In this document: positions 27,096 to 36,637 of the stretch, in pieces
Layout: each line of letters begins with the position of its first letter
Position numbering within the stretch: position 1 is the first letter of the stretch
Origin: Clostridium magnum DSM 2767
GTDB taxonomy: Bacteria; Bacillota; Clostridia; Clostridiales; Clostridiaceae
Direction: 5' to 3'
DNA: 64,000 bases
Assembly (NCBI RefSeq): GCF_001623875.1
Contig: NZ_LWAE01000001.1
Coordinates: forward strand, 620,001-684,000
Translations under genes and position numbers: made by a program
The notes under the pieces: generated by a model
Database searches by the model: none
What the model was told of the DNA's origin: nothing
The model's input: the letters and a program-made list of their open reading frames with translations, nothing else

Positions 27096-28187
27096 CTATA
27101 ATTTATTAAAAATTGTACAATAATTTCCTTCAGAAGTTCTACATTTTGAGCAACTAGCACATATTGCTGGTCTTTTATCTCCATCTTTCCATCTTTTTAT
27201 TAAATAAGGCTCTGCAAGGAAAGGTCTTGATAGAGCAAAATAATCAATATTTGTTTCATTTAAGATTTTTTCAATGTTATCAATATTTTTAAAGCCACCC
27301 ACTGTAATTATTGGAACATTAATCTCATTACTGATAACTTTTGCATATTCAAGAAAATAACCTTCTTTTTGTATTTCATGATCATTAAAGACCTGTCCAA
27401 CCATTGATTTAGCTTTTCCATGAATATTGCCAGATATTTCAATGGCATCAACACCGATTTCTTCTAGCTTTTTACAAATAAGTCTAGTTTCCTCAAAGGT
27501 TAATCCGTCTTGAAAAAAATCACTAGCAGTAAGCTTTACTAATATATTGAAATTATTTCCTAATTTTTCTCTCATCTTATAATATATTTCAAGTAAAAAC
27601 CTCATTCTATTTTCTAAGTTACCACCATATTCATCAGTTCTTTTGTTGTAATAGGGGCTAAGGAATTGATTTATTAAATATGTGTGTGCACCATGTATTT
27701 CTACTCCGTCAAAACCTGATTCTTTTACTCTTTTACCAGCATCAGCAAAAGCATTTACTATATAGTTTATATCCTCTTTAGTCATGGCTTTACCTATAAC
27801 ATTTGTACTTCTTTCAGCAACCTCACTTGGAGCATAAATAACTCTTTCACCAAGATTAAAGGTAGTTTTTGTTCCACCATAGGCTATTTGCATGATGATT
27901 TTTGAACCATAACTGTGGACTAAATTGGTTAATTGTTTATATTCATTAATAAATGAATCGTTATAGATTCCCATCATGCCAGGGTTAGGTTTTTCCTCTT
28001 TTACAATATTTGCGTATCCAGTTATAATTAAGCCAACGTCACCTTTCGCTAGTTCCTCATAGATTCTATAAAGTTCCTCTGTAATATGTCCCTCTTCTGT
28101 TGCCATGTTTTCCCATGTAGCACTTCGGATAAATCGATTTGGTATAGTAATATTTCCTAATTTAGTTTCTTCAAATAAAGTTTTCAT
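27096..28187 (-). CDS. NADH:flavin oxidoreductase, old yellow enzyme family
   Basis: A 363-residue single-domain OYE-type TIM barrel. Visible are IPNRFIRSATWENMA at the N-terminus, IHGAHTYLINQFLSPYYNKR (the active-site His region) and the phosphate-binding end ITVGGFKN and ALSRPFLAEPYLI. The C-terminus ends in a Cys-rich stretch (ICASCSKC, YCTIFN). Such enzymes reduce activated alkenes. It diverges from the HxlR gene, which probably regulates it. Confidence 0.83.
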   Translation of the reverse strand: MKTLFEETKLGNITIPNRFIRSATWENMATEEGHITEELYRIYEELAKGDVGLIITGYANIVKEEKPNPGMMGIYNDSFINEYKQLTNLVHSYGSKIIMQIAYGGTKTTFNLGERVIYAPSEVAERSTNVIGKAMTKEDINYIVNAFADAGKRVKESGFDGVEIHGAHTYLINQFLSPYYNKRTDEYGGNLENRMRFLLEIYYKMREKLGNNFNILVKLTASDFFQDGLTFEETRLICKKLEEIGVDAIEISGNIHGKAKSMVGQVFNDHEIQKEGYFLEYAKVISNEINVPIITVGGFKNIDNIEKILNETNIDYFALSRPFLAEPYLIKRWKDGDKRPAICASCSKCRTSEGNYCTIFNKL

Positions 28188-28434
28188 TAGATCAATCCTT
28201 TCTAATGCATATTGTCAAATATAGCTTATACTATACAATTATTATAAATCAATATTGACTATATTCTACCCTTAGGCTTTCCTTCTAGTTCTGGTAGACT
28301 GACCATAATCGCTAGGGGTGTTCATGATTAAATCATATAGAAGGGTTATTACCTTAAAGCTAAGTATAAAGATTAATATTGTATTTTTAAGATGTATGAT
28401 TTTAGTGCTTATAATTATCTACAAAATATTTTCC

Positions 28435-28752
28435 TCATTTGTCCATTGCTTCCAAGATAGGAATCAAATCTTCTCCCATTTGAGTAAGTGAATATTCAAC
28501 CATAGGAGGCACTTGATGATAAATAGTCCGATGAACTAAGCCATTTTGCTCTAAGTCTCTTAATTGCTGAGTTAACATTTTTTGAGTTATTTCTGGAATT
28601 AATCTTTTGAATTCATTAAATCTGATAGCTTTATATTGATTAAGATTCCAAATAATAAGAGCTTTCCATTTACCACTTAAAATTTCTAATGTAACTTCAA
28701 TTTCACATCTATAATTACTACAACTAATTTTGTTTAATCTATCTTTTGGCAT
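28435..28752 (-). CDS. HxlR-family transcriptional regulator
   Basis: A 105-residue winged-helix protein with the HxlR signature: [20 protein letters not shown], then [30 protein letters not shown] wing and [12 protein letters not shown]. The Cys near the N-terminus fits redox- or electrophile-sensing members. It lies upstream of the OYE gene on the same strand. The IS1380-like element is inserted about 95 bp before its start. Confidence 0.85.
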   Translation of the reverse strand: MPKDRLNKISCSNYRCEIEVTLEILSGKWKALIIWNLNQYKAIRFNEFKRLIPEITQKMLTQQLRDLEQNGLVHRTIYHQVPPMVEYSLTQMGEDLIPILEAMDK

Positions 28753-28852
28753 GATTTCACTTCCTTGTACAAGTTAAATTTATAATAATATTATTTGTAA
28801 TAAAGAACAGGAAATCCATAGACACATACTTCATATTTAACTATTTTAATTA

Positions 28853-30476
28853 CCTAAGTTTCGTACAAGCAAAATCTAATATTTTCCATAAACTAGTTTT
28901 AAAAAAATAATTAAAGGATAATACCAAGCCTTGAAGTATAATCTTGTTACCACACAAAAATTAAAGAAAGGCAGGTATTATCCATATGAATAATATTACC
29001 TATTCTCAAGATAACTGTAAAGAAGAAACTACTTCCACTTGGTTAATTGCAATTATGCAGTTTGGTTTAAAAATCAACTTTTTTAAGCCCTTTGAATACT
29101 TTAAACTTAAAATGAAAAAAGTAAAGTATTCTGTTTATCAAAAGCTTATTATTACTATGATGTCTATAGTAATTGGCTGTGAAACATCAAAAGATATTAA
29201 TGAAAAACTTGGTGTAGAAAAGCTTGCTGCAAATATGTTTGATATGTATAATGTTCCAGATCAATCACAAATTAATTTGTTGCTTACACGTATGAATTCA
29301 GACAGTATTAGTCAACTCCAAGATATTCATAACCAGCTTTTTATGGAGCATAGCAATTCTATTTATTCCACTCAAAGAGTGGTCGTAGACTGTGACCAAA
29401 CAGGTTTAATTGCCAATGGTAAAACTTTTGAATTAGCTGAAAAAGGCTACTTTGCTAAAAAGAAAAATCAAAGGGGTTATCAACTAGCTGACGCTTTTAC
29501 AGGTGAGTATTCTGAAACAGTAGCAATGTTCTTAGATTCAGGAAGTTCTCATTGCAACAAACACTATGATGAATTACTAAGCTCTATTCTATTTAAATAC
29601 AAGGATCAACTCCGTAATGGCAATTTAATTTTAAGAACAGATAGTGGGTTTGGTTCAGCAGAGAATATTGAAAAGTTACTTTCCATTCCTAAATTAAAGT
29701 TTATTACTAAGGGATATTCTACTGTTAAAGCTAAAAATCTTGCAAAAGATATTCCTTATCAAGAATACACTCAAGCCGATGAGGCTGCATGGGTATATGA
29801 GCTTTCTGCAAACGATGGTCTTAGGTATATTATAGTTCAGACATTATCTAAAAAAGGAAATTTAAAGTATTCTCTACTTATAAGCAATATAAGTAGACAT
29901 GAAATGAGTTCAGTAGAATTATTTCACTTTTATAATAAACGTCAAACTATAGAAGCCTTTTTCAAAATGGCTAAGAATGTATACAATATAAAAAAACTTA
30001 GAACTTCAAAGTTTTATGGTATTTATGCTTTCTTATGGTTAGTATTTATAACTCATAATCTTATAAGTCAGTTTAAGTCTACAGTTTTATATGGAACTGA
30101 GCTTGAAAATGTAGGGGTAAGGGTTTTAGTTAAAAGCATTGGTAATATAAAAGGCTTTGTTAAAAGAACTACTGAAGGAATTAAAGTTACTATTCCACCA
30201 TTAACAAAGCTATCAAATCTAATTGCTAACGCACTTTGTACTCCTAAATATGAACAGCTAACTTTTAATATATGAGTTTAAATACAGTAATTTGTTCATA
30301 CAATATAATCTAAAATTAGAAACTAAATTTTAGTTTTCTTTAGCGTTGTCAATTTTAAATTTGCAAAATTATCCTAATAGGCTCCGCCTAAAAAACGGAT
30401 GGTTGTGGAATATTTTGGATAATAATAACAGGTAATTATGTGAAAATGTGATTTTTATATTTGTACGAAATCTAGG
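28853..30476 (+). mobile_element. IS1380-type insertion sequence
   Basis: Inverted ends CCTAAGTTTCGTACAA (28853-28868) and TTGTACGAAATCTAGG (30461-30476) match except for an AG/GA swap. TAATTA flanks both sides (28847-28852 and 30477-30482), a possible target duplication, although it is itself palindromic. One intact transposase lies inside. Confidence 0.8.
28986..30275 (+). CDS. IS1380-family transposase
   Basis: A 429-residue DDE transposase. VVVDCDQTGLIANG carries the first Asp in the DxDxT context typical of IS1380; LRTDSGFGSAENIEKL the second Asp; IEAFFKMAKN the Glu. It is full length and appears intact. AAAGGCAGG lies upstream of the ATG. Confidence 0.85.
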   Translation: MNNITYSQDNCKEETTSTWLIAIMQFGLKINFFKPFEYFKLKMKKVKYSVYQKLIITMMSIVIGCETSKDINEKLGVEKLAANMFDMYNVPDQSQINLLLTRMNSDSISQLQDIHNQLFMEHSNSIYSTQRVVVDCDQTGLIANGKTFELAEKGYFAKKKNQRGYQLADAFTGEYSETVAMFLDSGSSHCNKHYDELLSSILFKYKDQLRNGNLILRTDSGFGSAENIEKLLSIPKLKFITKGYSTVKAKNLAKDIPYQEYTQADEAAWVYELSANDGLRYIIVQTLSKKGNLKYSLLISNISRHEMSSVELFHFYNKRQTIEAFFKMAKNVYNIKKLRTSKFYGIYAFLWLVFITHNLISQFKSTVLYGTELENVGVRVLVKSIGNIKGFVKRTTEGIKVTIPPLTKLSNLIANALCTPKYEQLTFNI

Positions 30477-30513
30477 TAATTATGATTCCTTATAGCTTTT
30501 GGTAAAAAATTAA

Positions 30514-30654
30514 TTTATCCATAAGTACAAACTTGATTATGCTAAATCACTCTCAGCTCAATCACTGAACAAAATGGTTAGGCGAGCTAAAGTTGAGGCT
30601 CAATTCTGGAACGGCGAAGTCTATTGTAGTATAATATATAATCTAGGCTGTTAA
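30514..30654 (+). pseudogene. Gene remnant next to the MITE
   Basis: An open frame without start (FIHKYKLDYAKSLSAQSLNK and on to VEAQFWNGEVYCSI) runs from the IS side into the MITE, where it stops. It looks like real protein sequence but is too short to assign. Confidence 0.3.
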
Positions 30655-30786
30655 ATAACTAAATTTGGGAATAGACAAAACAGCTAAATATCAACGATTT
30701 ACAAATAATTAAAATCACATCAAAATATTTATTTTGGCTTAAAATAAATATTTGTACATTTGAAAAAACAGTTATTCAACAACCTA
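30644..30786. mobile_element. 143-bp MITE with 6-bp target duplication
   Basis: Ends TAGGCTGTTAAATAACT and AGTTATTCAACAACCTA are inverted repeats with two mismatches. ATAATC occurs on both sides (30638-30643, 30787-30792). Inside, AAATATTTATTTT and AAAATAAATATTT form a 13-bp hairpin. There is no coding capacity. Confidence 0.75.
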
Positions 30787-30896
30787 ATAATCATGTTATT
30801 TACTTGAATATTAGCTGAAGTATTGGTTTTTGTTGTTATAGTAAAAATTCTTACTTTTTAGTGGTACTATTACGTACTTTGGCGGTCTTTTAACAA

Positions 30897-32828
30897 TTAA
30901 GCATTCGTACCTGAAAGAAACCCTTCACGTACCGCATCAAGAACATTTCGTATTTTTAAAGCATCACCTACTACTTTGACTTCGGTTTTGCCTTCAAGTT
31001 CTTTTTCAAGAGTAGAATTTGATTTTACACCTAATGCAAGAATTATTGTATCAGCAGCGAAATCAAAAATTTCTTCGTCCTTTTTAAGTTTTGCACCCAT
31101 TTCGTTTATTTCTATTACTTTAGTGCTTTTCATTACTTGAATTTTTTTCTCATCTATAAAGTTAAGTAAAAATTCACGACGTGTGCTTTCTTCATCAGTA
31201 GCTATTTCAGGAAGAAGTTCTACAATAGCAGCCTGTTTACCTTGCATAGAAAAATGAGTAGCCGTTTCACAACCAATCATACCGCCACCTGCTACAAGGA
31301 TCTTTCCTCCTACAGTAACTTTTCCTGCAAGTGCATCCTGTGCAGTTACTACATTAGCACCATCTATACCTGGAATAGGGGGCTTTGCAGGAGTAGAACC
31401 AGTAGCTATTATTACTACATCAGGCTTTTCTTCATCGCAAACAGCAGAAGTGTATTCTGTGTTAAGCTTAATATTTACACCAAGTTTTTTAATTTGTCTT
31501 GCCAGCCATGATGGAAGATAAGCCATGCTGCCTTTATATGGAGGGATTGGAGCTAGAGCAAACTGACCCCCAAGCCTTTCAGATTTTTCATAAAGAGTTA
31601 CTTCATGACCTGCTAATGCTGCAGACCTTGCTGCTTCCATGCCCGCAGGACCTCCGCCAACAACTGTTACTTTCTTTGGATTTTCTGCTTTCTTTGTTTC
31701 GTTAAGATATTCAAATCCTAATGTAGGGTTTACTACACAATGTATAGGCTCATTATTGAATAGTCTTGCAAGGCAGCCCTGTTGGCAACCTATACAGTGC
31801 CTTATATCATCGTAGCGTCCTTCAGCAAATTTGTTTGGAAGCTCAGGGTCTGCAAGAGAAGCTCTACCCATTGCTACCAGGTCAGCTTTACCTGAGGCTA
31901 GTATAGTTTCCGCCATACGAGGGTCATTTATTCGTCCTACTGTTATAACTGGTATATTTACAACCTTTTTAACTTCTTCTGCAAGGTTTACAATCCAGCC
32001 GTTAGTTACATTAAGCGGAGGAATTACAGCCGATGTACTGCCATATACACCTGCGGTAACATGAATACCATCAATACCTGCTTGTTCAAGCATTGTTGCG
32101 ATAAGTTTTGTTTCTTCAATTGTACGCCCTCCAGGCATGTACTCGTCACCTGATATACGAAACGTAACTGTAAAGTCTTTTTCGCATTTTTCACGGATGT
32201 CTGAAATAATTTCAAGCGGGAAACGCATACGATTTTCAATAGGTCCGCCGTACTCATCGCAACGCTTATTGGAATAGCTTGACATAAATTGAGCGATAAG
32301 ATAGCCGTGAGCTCCGTGAATTTCCACACCATCAAAACCGCATTTTTTTGCTCTTAGAGCTGTATCACCGAATTCAGATACTATTTTTTTTATTTCTGGA
32401 ATAGTGAGCTCATGAGGTATATATCCCATAACAGGACATGGTATAGGTGAAGCGGAAACAGGTTGTTCCCCGATAACATCATATGAAGCTTGACGTCCTG
32501 CATGATAAATCTGAGCTATGATTTTAGCGCCATATTGATGAACACGTTGTGTAAGTTTTGTATGTCCTTCCATTTGTTCGTCTTTCCATAAACCTGCTGT
32601 CCAGAAACCTCTGCCTAGAGGGGCAACGGCATAGTCTTCTGTTATAACCAGTCCCCAGCCGCCTTTTGCTTTAGCTTCATGATAGGCGATATATTGCTCT
32701 GTTGCAAAGCCGTCAGAATCACAGAATACTGTAACCATAGCGGAAACAGCTAATCTATTCTTGAGCTTTGTACTGCCTATTGTGATTGGAGCAAATACAG
32801 GGCTTGAATTAAAAGTTTTAATTGACAT
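30897..32828 (-). CDS. 2-enoate reductase / 2,4-dienoyl-CoA reductase type Fe-S flavoenzyme
   Basis: A 643-residue enzyme: OYE-like FMN barrel (residues 1-340, HGAHGYLIAQFMSSYSNKR), a 4Fe-4S site at about 345-365 (CIGCQQGCLARLF, then C after NEPIH), and an FAD/NAD(P)H part (VVGGGPAGMEAA; ILVAGGGMIGCE). This is the architecture of clostridial 2-enoate reductase, BaiCD/BaiH and FadH. It reduces the double bond of 2-enoates or dienoyl-CoA with NADH. A TetR gene with operators in the shared upstream region is divergent, so expression probably responds to its substrate. Without comparison I cannot choose the substrate. Confidence 0.85.
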   Translation of the reverse strand: MSIKTFNSSPVFAPITIGSTKLKNRLAVSAMVTVFCDSDGFATEQYIAYHEAKAKGGWGLVITEDYAVAPLGRGFWTAGLWKDEQMEGHTKLTQRVHQYGAKIIAQIYHAGRQASYDVIGEQPVSASPIPCPVMGYIPHELTIPEIKKIVSEFGDTALRAKKCGFDGVEIHGAHGYLIAQFMSSYSNKRCDEYGGPIENRMRFPLEIISDIREKCEKDFTVTFRISGDEYMPGGRTIEETKLIATMLEQAGIDGIHVTAGVYGSTSAVIPPLNVTNGWIVNLAEEVKKVVNIPVITVGRINDPRMAETILASGKADLVAMGRASLADPELPNKFAEGRYDDIRHCIGCQQGCLARLFNNEPIHCVVNPTLGFEYLNETKKAENPKKVTVVGGGPAGMEAARSAALAGHEVTLYEKSERLGGQFALAPIPPYKGSMAYLPSWLARQIKKLGVNIKLNTEYTSAVCDEEKPDVVIIATGSTPAKPPIPGIDGANVVTAQDALAGKVTVGGKILVAGGGMIGCETATHFSMQGKQAAIVELLPEIATDEESTRREFLLNFIDEKKIQVMKSTKVIEINEMGAKLKKDEEIFDFAADTIILALGVKSNSTLEKELEGKTEVKVVGDALKIRNVLDAVREGFLSGTNA

Positions 32829-32888
32829 AAAAAATCTCTCCTTCGTAGAATATTTAACAATATATTTTAAAAAAATTAAAAATAAGAG

Positions 32889-32902
32889 TAACCGGCCGGT
32901 TA
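32889..32902. promoter_or_regulatory. TetR operator 1
   Basis: TAACCGGCCGGTTA is a perfect 14-bp palindrome, GC-rich against its AT-rich surroundings, between the reductase start and the tetR start. Confidence 0.75.
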
Positions 32903-32926
32903 TTTTAAAATCATTATAGCAATTAG

Positions 32927-32940
32927 TAACCCGTCGGTCA
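32927..32940. promoter_or_regulatory. TetR operator 2
   Basis: TAACCCGTCGGTCA resembles operator 1 (TAACCGGCCGGTTA) with spacing of 38 bp centre to centre, so the two would lie on nearly the same DNA face. Confidence 0.65.
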
Positions 32941-32958
32941 AGCTTTGAAGTTTTTTTC

Positions 32959-32986
32959 TTGATATAATATTGTCAACTGATATAAT
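32959..32986 (+). promoter_or_regulatory. Promoter of the tetR gene
   Basis: TTGATA (32959-32964), 16-bp spacer, TATAAT (32981-32986), 39 nt before the start codon. Confidence 0.6.
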
Positions 32987-33024
32987 TAAATATAGTAAAT
33001 TATAGAAAACAGGAGAGAAGTATT

Positions 33025-33603
33025 ATGCCTATATCAGCAGAGAAAAGTAAAAAAATACAGATTGAGCGCCGTAAACAGATATTAGATGCAGCATTGGAAT
33101 TATTCGATGAAAAAGGATATTATAATACCCGTGTAAGTGACATAGCTCAGGCTATAGGCGTAAGTAAAGCCCTTATATTCAAATACTTTCCTTTAAAAAT
33201 AGATATTTTTAAAGCTATTACAGAATATATAGAAAATTGCCTTGTAGAAGTTTTAAATGGGCCTACCCCTACTGATTCCTTAAGAAATTTCGGACTTAAA
33301 ATCACTTCAACAACGAAGGACTATATTCCACCTATGAGGATATATATTGCAACTTTTATAAAAGGAGAACTTCCGACAGATATGAATGAGAATTTTCTCC
33401 GTACTAATTTTGCAAAAAAATGGTTGGCTCCGATTATACGTCAAGGGCAGGTAAGTGGTGAATTCCGTGGAGGTGACCCGGAAGAACTAGCAAATGCTTT
33501 TTGGCTTTACATATTAGGTGCAGTTGCAAATTATATTCATAATAGAAACAATGTAGCGTCTGTGCCTGATATTGAAATTCCTCTCAGCATGCTGAAGAAA
33601 TAA
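33025..33603 (+). CDS. TetR-family repressor
   Basis: A 192-residue protein: HTH at residues 14-60 (RKQILDAALELFDEKGYYNT, VSDIAQAIGVSKALIFKYFP), then a helical ligand domain. It faces the 2-enoate reductase gene and two palindromic operators lie between, so it very likely represses that gene and itself. GGAGAG precedes the ATG. A terminator-like hairpin lies at 33773-33825. Confidence 0.88.
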   Translation: MPISAEKSKKIQIERRKQILDAALELFDEKGYYNTRVSDIAQAIGVSKALIFKYFPLKIDIFKAITEYIENCLVEVLNGPTPTDSLRNFGLKITSTTKDYIPPMRIYIATFIKGELPTDMNENFLRTNFAKKWLAPIIRQGQVSGEFRGGDPEELANAFWLYILGAVANYIHNRNNVASVPDIEIPLSMLKK

Positions 33604-33772
33604 TCAAGAAAACTGTTTCTTGACATTTTTGATAATTGTCTAAAAGCGAAGGATTCTATGGTTTAATGATGATTTTAGATATGAAAGTAATACAATAATA
33701 AAAAGCATAATTCGTAGAAAAAATCGAAATAGTTAGAATCTATATATGATTTTATAGATGCTCACCAGTAAA

Positions 33773-33825
33773 CTAGAGGCTAAAATTATCTTCTAAAGTT
33801 ATAGAAGATAACTTTGGTCTTTTTG
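33773..33825 (+). terminator. Terminator-like hairpin after tetR
   Basis: AAATTATCTTCTA and TAGAAGATAACTTT pair with small imperfections around AAGT and are followed by GGTCTTTTTG. It lies between tetR and the IS; the remainder of 33604-33837 shows nothing else. Confidence 0.5.
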
Positions 33826-33837
33826 TGTAAAGAAAAC

Positions 33838-35418
33838 CACCTGCTATGCACAACATCATAAACTTAAAGAGATCTGATATAGCATGTGCTATTTATTAGA
33901 TTTCTTTTTCTTTATATGGGTTAAAATAAGTGAAGAGGCGGTTATATGATTAATAGCTATAAAGAAAGATTTACGAAAATAGTTAAAGCTATAAATTCTG
34001 ATGCTATGAAAGAATATGCACATCTAAATCACCCAAAAAGTTTTACAAGGAAAAGAAAAATGCCACTAGAAGATATTATCCTATGCACACTTTCTAAAAA
34101 AGGATTGACCACGGCAATGGAACTCCATAAATATTTTATTGAAAAAGGAGCTGCTTTTATGAACATTTCAAAACAAGGATTCTTGCAGCAACGTAAAAAA
34201 TTAAATTATAAAACTTTTTCCTTTTTAAATAAGGAATATCTTCAAGATTTTTATTTTTCTGACGAGCCAATATTATGGAATAATTATATGGTATTTGCTA
34301 TTGACGGAAGTAAAGCAGAGGTTCCAAACTCAGATGAAAACAGAGTAACCTTTGGTGAATGTGGTAATCAACATAGTAAAGGTGAAGTAAGGGCTTTGGT
34401 AAGTTGCATGTTTGATGTGTTCAATCATTTCTTTTTAGATTTGCAAATAGATTCTATCAAAGCAAGTGAAAGTGAATTGGCAAAGCAAAATATCAAAGCT
34501 GCAAAAGGAATGCTTGAAGGTACTGAATTTATTATTGTGTTTGACAGAGGATATCCATCGATTGAATTTGTTAATTTCTTAGAAAAGAATAATCTTAAGT
34601 ATTTATTTAGATTATCATCAAATGATTATAAGAAGGAACGCGAACTTATGACTGAAATGGATGAGTCTGTAAAGTAATACACACTCCAGCTAGATTAGCT
34701 AAAATAAAGAAGAATCACCCAGAAGTTATAGAAGAACTAAAAGCCAAGGAATACACTAGTACAAGAATTATTTCTTCAAGGCTTCCATCTGGCAATGAGA
34801 TTGCCTTAATGACTAATCTTCCATTTAAAATTCGTGGTGAAGAAATAGAAAGTCTATATTTTAAGAGATGGGAAATCGAAAAGAAATACCATACGTTGAA
34901 AAACAAAATGAAGTTTGAAAGTATTACTGGAAAAGCAACTCTTTATGTATATCAGGATTTTTGGGCACAAATAGTAGTATATAACATGATACAGGATGTT
35001 CTGCATGCATCAAATGAGGAAATAACTAAAGATTCTAAAAGCCAAAAGTACAAATATCCAATTCGAATCAATGAAAATATAGCTATAGGATTATTTAAAG
35101 AGAAATTTATTAAGATATTAATAGAACCCAATAATAAGGTCAGAAAGAAAAAACTAATCCAGTTGCAGGAAGCAATGGAACGATATGTAGTACCGTTGAG
35201 AAAGCTTAAAAGTCAGGATAGGAAACATAATCTGACTAATAAATATAAGAATAACCAAAAAAGTAGCTTCTAAAAAGGCATAAAAATCCATTTTTTAATT
35301 ATAGGATTTTATGCCTTTTTATAAGCCTAATATATGTAAAGTGTGGTATATTGAACAAAAAAATATTAATATTAACATTGAAAATTTCTTAAGTTTATGA
35401 TGTTGTGCTATGCAGGTG
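33838..35418 (+). mobile_element. IS4-type insertion sequence, inactive
   Basis: Left end (33838-33867) and right end (35389-35418) are inverted repeats of 30 bp that begin CACCTGC and end CATCATAAACTTAA, differing at only three adjacent bases. No clear target duplication is seen. The transposase inside is frameshifted. Confidence 0.8.
33946..35273 (+). pseudogene. IS4-family transposase, frameshifted
   Basis: The first part (243 residues, to 34677) includes FAIDGSKAEVPNS (first Asp) and IIVFDRGYPSIEFV (second Asp). A shift near 34670 moves to another frame that continues HTPARLAKIKKNHPEV and then YFKRWEIEKKYHTLKNKMKF (the YREK-type Glu motif of IS4) to 35273. The element cannot move by itself unless frameshifting occurs. 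Confidence 0.82.
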
Positions 35419-35665
35419 TGTTCAGAAAAACTTTAGTGATGAGTATGTAAAAAGAGCGAAATGAAGCTTTAGAGATTGCAGATAAAACTTTTTATTGAAC
35501 TTGGAAGGTATGAAGTAAGTGTTATTGTATACTTTTTGTAACTATGTATTTAGAAAGTGCATACTTGTATTTAATTTATATAATGCTTATATTGAAAATG
35601 TTAATATCTATAAAAATATAATAAATATTTATAAATTATTAATTATTTTTAAAGGAGTGTTATAA
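35419..35665. other. Intergenic stretch behind the IS, AT-rich
   Basis: No gene. The stretch is AT-rich and contains the presumed promoter of the VOC gene and its GGAGTG ribosome site. Confidence 0.35.
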
Positions 35666-36040
35666 ATGAAATTTACTTTTAATCACAATAATATTAATGT
35701 TTTAGATCTTGAAAAAAGTCTTAAGTTTTACAAAGAAGCATTAGGATTAGAGGAAGCTAAAAGACATAATCATCCTGATGGAGATTTTATTTTAGTATAC
35801 CTACAAGATGGTGTTACTGAGCATTCCCTTGAACTCACATGGTTAAGAGATAGAAAAGAACCTTATAATTTAGGAGATAACGAAATCCATTTAGCCATAG
35901 TTGTAGATGACTTTGATACAGCTTATGAACATCATAAAAATATGGGATGTATATGTTACGAAAATAAAGAAATGGGTATTTATTTTATAGCTGATCCAGA
36001 TGGATATTGGACTGAAATCCTTCCACATAAGGTGCTTTAA
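35666..36040 (+). CDS. Glyoxalase/VOC-family metalloenzyme, lactoylglutathione lyase-like
   Basis: A 124-residue VOC protein with FTFNHNNINVLDLEKSLKFY, EHSLELTWLRDR and a C-terminal metal-binding Glu in YWTEILPHK. It is about the size of GloA-like proteins. The family uses a divalent metal to act on methylglyoxal adducts or related substrates. It stands alone between an IS and decayed DNA. Confidence 0.8.
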   Translation: MKFTFNHNNINVLDLEKSLKFYKEALGLEEAKRHNHPDGDFILVYLQDGVTEHSLELTWLRDRKEPYNLGDNEIHLAIVVDDFDTAYEHHKNMGCICYENKEMGIYFIADPDGYWTEILPHKVL

Positions 36041-36637
36041 TTTAGTTAGCAGGCTGCATATTTATGTTTTGAATTGTTGCAAAGTAATTGTCCAAGTATG
36101 CTTAGGGACTTATGATATTGCATTTTATAAAGAACCACTTTAATAATACGATTGTGGGGAGGTGAATAAGTTCATCTCCCTAATATTTTAACTGCGAGAT
36201 CTAATGCATATTGCTAAATATAGCTTATATCAAGTACAAGTTAAATTTATAATAACATCATTTTCTATTAATGTTTAATTATTAATGACAATTTTTATTA
36301 ATTTTAAAAAATTTCAATCTTTAAGAGATTTCTGAACAAACAATAATTGTAAAATTTTTAATGGGCTTAACTTCCTATTTTCTTGTAGATATCTTCAAGT
36401 TGTAATGCAATTTCAATTTGTACAGTACGGTATAGTATACTTGTGTACACCAGGAAGTAGGAATATATTCGATAGACAAAAAAGAAGTGGAGGATAGTGT
36501 AGAAAAATTAGGCTTGCCGGTTATTATGAATCAGTAGTTAATCTAATGCATATTATTAATATTTTTGTATAGTAAATAAACTATAGGAATTGAAAACTTA
36601 TATTTCAATTCCTAATTGTATATTTGCATTAGTTATG
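36041..36637. repeat. Copy 2 of duplicated segment, and decayed DNA
   Basis: From 36076 to about 36200 the sequence closely matches 26921-27040 (end of the GltD-like gene plus hairpin). About 36204-36232 matches the area upstream of the OYE gene (28203-28232), and about 36233-36256 matches the area upstream of the HxlR gene (around 28768-28795). The OYE and HxlR genes are absent here. At 36450-36538 a frame reading GIYSIDKKEVEDSVEKLGLP ends in a stop and looks like the tail of a lost gene. Confidence 0.65.

Noticed and set aside
30514..30654. Real gene next to the MITE
   Set aside because: It has no start codon or ribosome site and ends inside the MITE, so it is kept only as a remnant.
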